A DNA stretch of 64,000 bases. Source: Candidatus Zhuqueibacterota bacterium (GTDB lineage Bacteria > Zhuqueibacterota > Zhuqueibacteria > Residuimicrobiales > Oceaniaggregativiventaceae). The DNA is taken from contig WJME01000272.1 in assembly GCA_014728115.1 (NCBI GenBank), positions 1 through 64,000 on the forward strand, written 5' to 3'. Shown here piece by piece: positions 60,862 through 64,000 of this stretch; position 1 is the first letter of the stretch, and every line of letters begins with the position of its first letter. The position numbers and the translations under genes are program-made. The notes under the pieces are model-generated. The model was not told the DNA's origin. It did no database searches and saw only the letters and a program-made list of their open reading frames with translations.

Positions 60862-61836
60862 TCACCTCTCCTCAGCCTTCCACTCTTTCCCATCCCCTGC
60901 GACGTTCTTGCTGTTGCGTTTCCAGAGATCGTCCTTTTCATTTGAGATGAGTTGATGGTAGCGATGAGGTCGTCGATAGGCATTGCCCCAGCTGGTTTTG
61001 GCGCGGCGTTCGCGCAGGCGGGCGATATCGAATACGGCGAAAAAGATGCCTTCGTGTTCACCACCAATGACCACAGTATTGCCTTCCTGATCATAGGCCG
61101 GTGAATGACCGTTATTGACAGGTTCGGGATAATTGGTCATGGCCACGCACATCTGATTTTCCCAGGCCCGCACTTTGAACTGATCCAGCCGCTTTTCCTC
61201 TAATGTGCAGGCATTGGGAGTGAGCACGAGCTCGGCTCCATTGAGCATCAAAATGCGCGCACTCTCGGGGAATTCCCGGTCGAAACAGATCATAGAGCCC
61301 ACTTTGACCGGTCCGATTTTGGTATCCAGTTCGCCCACAGGAAATCCATCTCCCGGAGTCATACCCGATTCTGTGGTTTTCATGTCGCTGGTATGTACCT
61401 TGGCATAGGTATAGACCTCTTTACCGTGCCGGTCGAACAACGTGATGGCATTGCGCGGCGGACCATCCCATTTTTGCATATAGGTCACACCGATGGCCAT
61501 ATCGAGTTCGTCTGCCAACTCTGCAAACCGCTGAATCGCGGCTCCTTCCTTCTCCTGTGCCTGCTGAAAAAACGCCTGCTGGGCTTCAGGGGTATGGGGA
61601 GTAAAGCGCGTATAACCGATGTTCCACATCTCCGGCATCAAGGCAATGTCGGCTCCCACTGTGGCAGCCTTGCGGCAAAAATCTTCGGCTTTATCAAAAT
61701 TCGCTTGTTGATGGTTTCCATCCGGTACCATCTGTAACAAGGCTACTGATAAAAGTTTTTCAAGATTCTCCTTCGCGGTTGCAGAGACAAACAACACCAA
61801 AAAGCATAATATGGGTATCATTAATCTGTTCATCAT
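60862..61836 (-). CDS. Exported carbon-nitrogen hydrolase (nitrilase superfamily)
   Basis: 324 residues with a signal peptide (PILCFLVLFVSATA). The nitrilase triad is complete: Glu69 in LMPEMWN, Lys146 in YAKVHTS and Cys184 in MICFDREFPES. The order and the W-E-N-Q-M strand support an omega-amidase/N-carbamoylase-type enzyme. Export is unusual, as most nitrilase-superfamily enzymes are cytoplasmic, but known in glycan-degrading lineages. It hydrolyses an amide or nitrile bond; the substrate is unknown. It precedes the sulfatase on the same strand. Confidence 0.92.
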   Translation of the reverse strand: MMNRLMIPILCFLVLFVSATAKENLEKLLSVALLQMVPDGNHQQANFDKAEDFCRKAATVGADIALMPEMWNIGYTRFTPHTPEAQQAFFQQAQEKEGAAIQRFAELADELDMAIGVTYMQKWDGPPRNAITLFDRHGKEVYTYAKVHTSDMKTTESGMTPGDGFPVGELDTKIGPVKVGSMICFDREFPESARILMLNGAELVLTPNACTLEEKRLDQFKVRAWENQMCVAMTNYPEPVNNGHSPAYDQEGNTVVIGGEHEGIFFAVFDIARLRERRAKTSWGNAYRRPHRYHQLISNEKDDLWKRNSKNVAGDGKEWKAEER

Positions 61837-62174
61837 TTCTCCCTTTCTCTGGTTCCTTTCAAATCATAAACATGCTTGCTTTTCTTGTTTGTTCAAAATA
61901 GTGTATTGATAATTCACAATGATGTCAAATGAAATTTTAGTCTGGCGGTGTTAGGAGGTGAACATTATGAGACGATCAAATGAGCCAAAAGATAAATGCC
62001 GATAATGATAGCAAGAAACGGCTTTTATTACGTTTTCCTGACGGTTTATACGTGAACAGGACGACCCATAATCTTTTTGCAGATATGATTAACAATGCGA
62101 AGGACATCGACATGATAGGCAGGTAATGGTCAATGCAACTTTCGACAGACCCCCTCTTGTCTGCCGAAAGTATA
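61837..62174. other. Intergenic region with a strong ribosome site
   Basis: Between the nitrilase and superoxide dismutase genes lies a nearly perfect ribosome-binding sequence (AGGAGGTG at 61953-61960) on the plus strand. It is followed by a 12-codon frame from ATG at 61967 and an overlapping 48-codon frame from ATG at 61980 to the stop at 62126. No other gene is seen. Confidence 0.4.
61967..62126 (+). pseudogene. Short overlapping frames behind AGGAGGTG, possible decayed gene
   Basis: The 12-codon frame reads M-R-R-S-N-E-P-K-D-K-C-R. In the overlapping frame, the 48 codons from 61980 read on with K-K-R-L-L-L-R-F-P-D-G-L-Y-V-N-R. A frameshift between the two would join them into one ~50-residue protein. 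I do not recognise it. It could also be a leader peptide with translational coupling, or chance. Confidence 0.25.
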
Positions 62175-62774
62175 CTATTCTGCAATGCCAATCACGCCGC
62201 ATGCGACGCGGGGTCCGGCGGCGCCGGTAGGCTGAGAGGTCAGATCATCTTCATTGGCATGTACGACCACTGCCCGGCCCAGAATGGAATGCGGGCCATC
62301 CAGGGCCAGATGGGCATCTGTAAATTCAAAGGTCGCCATTCCTTCCTCATTGGCCTCGATATTGCCGAGATCTCCGACATGACGCACCTCGTCGGTGCGG
62401 GCGCCGTGTTCCACTCCTTCGGGATTATAATGGCCACCGGCTGTCGTGGCATCTGCTGCCGAGCAATCCCCATACTCATGGATATGAAAGCCGTGTTTGC
62501 CGGGTGTCAAGCCTTCGATCAAACCGCATACCACGATGCCATTTTCCCCTCTTTCGAATGTCACCGTGCCATGGGCATTATTGCCCTCTGTAGGATGCAA
62601 AACTGCAATGGCATCGGTGACCATCATCTCAGAGGATTCCATGGTCTGTGCTTTCCCGGTTTGCATCTCATTGGTTTGCTCAGCCGGCGATTCCATATCA
62701 GCCTGTTGCTGACAACCTGAACCCATCATAAATAAGCCGATCGCTGCAACCGTGAAAATGGTTATTCTTTTCAT
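62175..62774 (-). CDS. sodC: Cu/Zn superoxide dismutase, lipoprotein
   Basis: 199 residues with a lipoprotein signal (F-M-M-G-S-G-C). After a charged linker comes the SodC sandwich: VTFERGENGIVVCGLIEGL, the copper ligands in HGFHIHEYGDCS, the bridging His and zinc site in GGHYNPEGVEHG...VRHVGDLGN, and the final copper His in VVHANEDDLTS. The ending GPRVACGVIG supplies the disulfide partner and the arginine that guides superoxide. It dismutates superoxide in the periplasm or on the outer membrane. It lies next to a DJ-1-type gene upstream, 50 bp away, suggesting a small stress operon. Confidence 0.96.
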   Translation of the reverse strand: MKRITIFTVAAIGLFMMGSGCQQQADMESPAEQTNEMQTGKAQTMESSEMMVTDAIAVLHPTEGNNAHGTVTFERGENGIVVCGLIEGLTPGKHGFHIHEYGDCSAADATTAGGHYNPEGVEHGARTDEVRHVGDLGNIEANEEGMATFEFTDAHLALDGPHSILGRAVVVHANEDDLTSQPTGAAGPRVACGVIGIAE

Positions 62775-62824
62775 AACGATACTCCCCTGTTGGTCATTCG
62801 TTTTTTATCAGACACCTGGACTTT

Positions 62825-63340
62825 TTAACCGAGTGCCTCGATGATCGTCTTGCAAAAAGCAGGCAAATCGCCCGGATTTCTGGAGGTAATCAGATTTCCG
62901 TCTCTGACCACCTCTTTATCCTGCCATTCAGCCCCCGCATGCACCAGATCGTCCATAATGGAATAAAAACTCGTTATTTTCTTTCCTTTAACAATATCGG
63001 CGGATGCCATCATCCAGGGCCCATGACAAATCGAAGCGATGGGTTTGTCTTGTTCATTCATCGTCTTGACAAATTCCACCATCGGTCTTGACCGGCGCAT
63101 ATGGTCGGGTGAATAACCGCCGGGTATGATCAATGCATCGTAATCTGAAGCATTGGCCTCATCGACAGATTTGTCGGCCTGAGCCGGCAAGCCGTGTTTG
63201 CCGGTCACTTTGTTTTTGTCCGGACCGATCACCGTCACCCTGGCACCGGCCTCGATCATCCGATAGTAAGGATACCAAAACTCTAAATCCTCATAGAGCT
63301 TGGCGATAAAGAGTGCAATATGTTTACCCTCGAGATTCAT
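62825..63340 (-). CDS. DJ-1/PfpI-family protein
   Basis: About 171 residues. The class I glutamine-amidotransferase-like fold has DYDALIIPGGYSPDHMR, the nucleophile elbow ASICHGPWMMASAD with catalytic Cys and adjacent His, and GNLITSRNPGDLPAF near the end. This is the PfpI/YhbO group, proposed as proteases, deglycases or general stress proteins. ATG at 63340 follows AGGAGA; the longer reading from 63457 is unlikely. It is encoded just upstream of sodC and divergently from a WYL-type regulator, which may control both. Confidence 0.93.
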   Translation of the reverse strand: MNLEGKHIALFIAKLYEDLEFWYPYYRMIEAGARVTVIGPDKNKVTGKHGLPAQADKSVDEANASDYDALIIPGGYSPDHMRRSRPMVEFVKTMNEQDKPIASICHGPWMMASADIVKGKKITSFYSIMDDLVHAGAEWQDKEVVRDGNLITSRNPGDLPAFCKTIIEALG

Positions 63341-63533
63341 ATCATCTCTCCTGTTTTTCATATATGGATAATCTTTTTCTCCATTGCATACTAGTGAACG
63401 TAAAATCCAACCTCTTGATTTCCCTGAATCCGGGCCAGACCGGGAATAATGACACATTTGCTGTTTTTCAGTTTGATTTTTTGTTGATTTTCTTTATTCT
63501 TCAAGATGAATCATCAATCCTCGGAATAACACC

Positions 63534-64000
63534 ATGAAAATTGATCGGCTGCTGTCGATTATCATCATTCTGCTCAACCGCGAACGGATCACCGCAAGAG
63601 AACTGGGAGAACGGTTTAGAGTTTCGGTTCGAACCATCCAACGGGATATGGACACGCTGTGTGCTGCAGGCATCCCCATCCGGTCCGAACAAGGGGCACA
63701 GGGTGGGTTTGGTATCATTTCAGACTATCGGTTCGACCGTCAGTTGGTTGACAGCGATGATCTCTATTATATTCTCACCGCCCTCGAAGGAATCTCGTTA
63801 GCCTCTAACAACACCCAGATCTCGAATACGCTTGAAAAGATCAAAACCCTGGTGCGGGATGTCCATGTCAAAGAGTTTGAAAAAAAGAAAGAACGGCTGT
63901 ATATCGACTTTAGCGATCTCAGCGGCATCAAACACAATCCGGCTGTATTCAAACTCGTGCATCAGTGCATCGATGAATCTTGTCTCATAGGTTTTTCATA
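63534..64000 (+). CDS. YafY/WYL-type transcriptional regulator (partial)
   Basis: The frame from ATG at 63534 runs off the right edge (155 codons visible). The N-terminal winged helix is classic for the DeoR-like YafY group: KIDRLLSIIIILLNRERITA, RELGERFRVSVRTIQRDMDT (recognition helix) and GIPIRSEQGAQGGFGI (wing). A linker of helices follows toward a WYL ligand-binding domain. It is transcribed away from the DJ-1/sodC pair across a 190-bp spacer, which suggests control of those genes or of itself. Confidence 0.88.
   Translation, partial: MKIDRLLSIIIILLNRERITARELGERFRVSVRTIQRDMDTLCAAGIPIRSEQGAQGGFGIISDYRFDRQLVDSDDLYYILTALEGISLASNNTQISNTLEKIKTLVRDVHVKEFEKKKERLYIDFSDLSGIKHNPAVFKLVHQCIDESCLIGFS

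Overview
The window is bacterial chromosome, densely coded on both strands, cut at both ends inside genes (a HAMP-domain sensor at the left, a YafY/WYL-type regulator at the right). The organism cannot be named from this stretch alone. Two proteins carry the NYPNPFNP-type C-terminal sorting/FlgD-like module typical of Bacteroidota relatives and candidate phyla such as KSB1, Calditrichota and Marinimicrobia, and there are many Tat-signal and lipoprotein enzymes, DUF1080 and DUF5916 proteins and several sulfatases. This suggests a Gram-negative heterotroph of the Fibrobacterota-Chlorobiota-Bacteroidota group or a neighbouring candidate lineage.

Layout. 1-3.6 kb: a YfiR-like periplasmic protein, a TonB-dependent receptor and a HAMP sensor form one signalling/uptake operon. 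3.7-14 kb: mainly minus-strand housekeeping and accessory genes (GNAT, PAS, dihydroorotase, secreted glycosidase-like proteins, HAD phosphatase, SpoIIE-type phosphatase, endonuclease IV, EamA transporter). 14-29 kb: DUF1080 and PD40 lipoproteins, a ferritin-VIT iron transporter, two SPOUT RNA methyltransferases, an AIM24 protein, a DUF5916 outer-membrane protein, an MFS transporter, a Tat-exported sugar isomerase/epimerase, 3-methyladenine glycosylase, and a nucleoside-hydrolase-like protein with a sulfatase. 29.8-34 kb: two secreted structural proteins. 34-57 kb: a glycan-catabolic region with an RraA-like protein, BNR/sialidase-fold proteins, a sulfatase, NHL-repeat proteins, a GH32/43-like propeller protein, a metallo-beta-lactamase-fold enzyme, a GH78 rhamnosidase, DUF1080 and a membrane dipeptidase. 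58-64 kb: tRNA(CAU), a sulfatase, a nitrilase-family amidase, Cu/Zn superoxide dismutase, a DJ-1/PfpI protein and the WYL regulator. Sulfatases, rhamnosidase, sialidase-fold proteins and exported isomerases together point to use of sulfated, deoxysugar-containing glycans, without a SusC/SusD pair.

The most notable items are: (i) a peroxiredoxin-like gene at 51696-52163 whose catalytic position is an in-frame UGA followed by a bacterial-SECIS-like hairpin, so it is probably a selenoprotein; (ii) four copies of a roughly 300-bp non-coding repeat containing two long hairpins whose arms change in a compensatory way between copies; (iii) a roughly 233-bp MITE-like element with 14-bp terminal inverted repeats; (iv) several smaller palindromic repeat families; and (v) two gene remnants, the C-termini of a GH99/WbsX-like protein and of a zinc-type dehydrogenase/quinone reductase. 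Coding assignments rest on reading translated sequence and remembered family motifs; no database search was possible.
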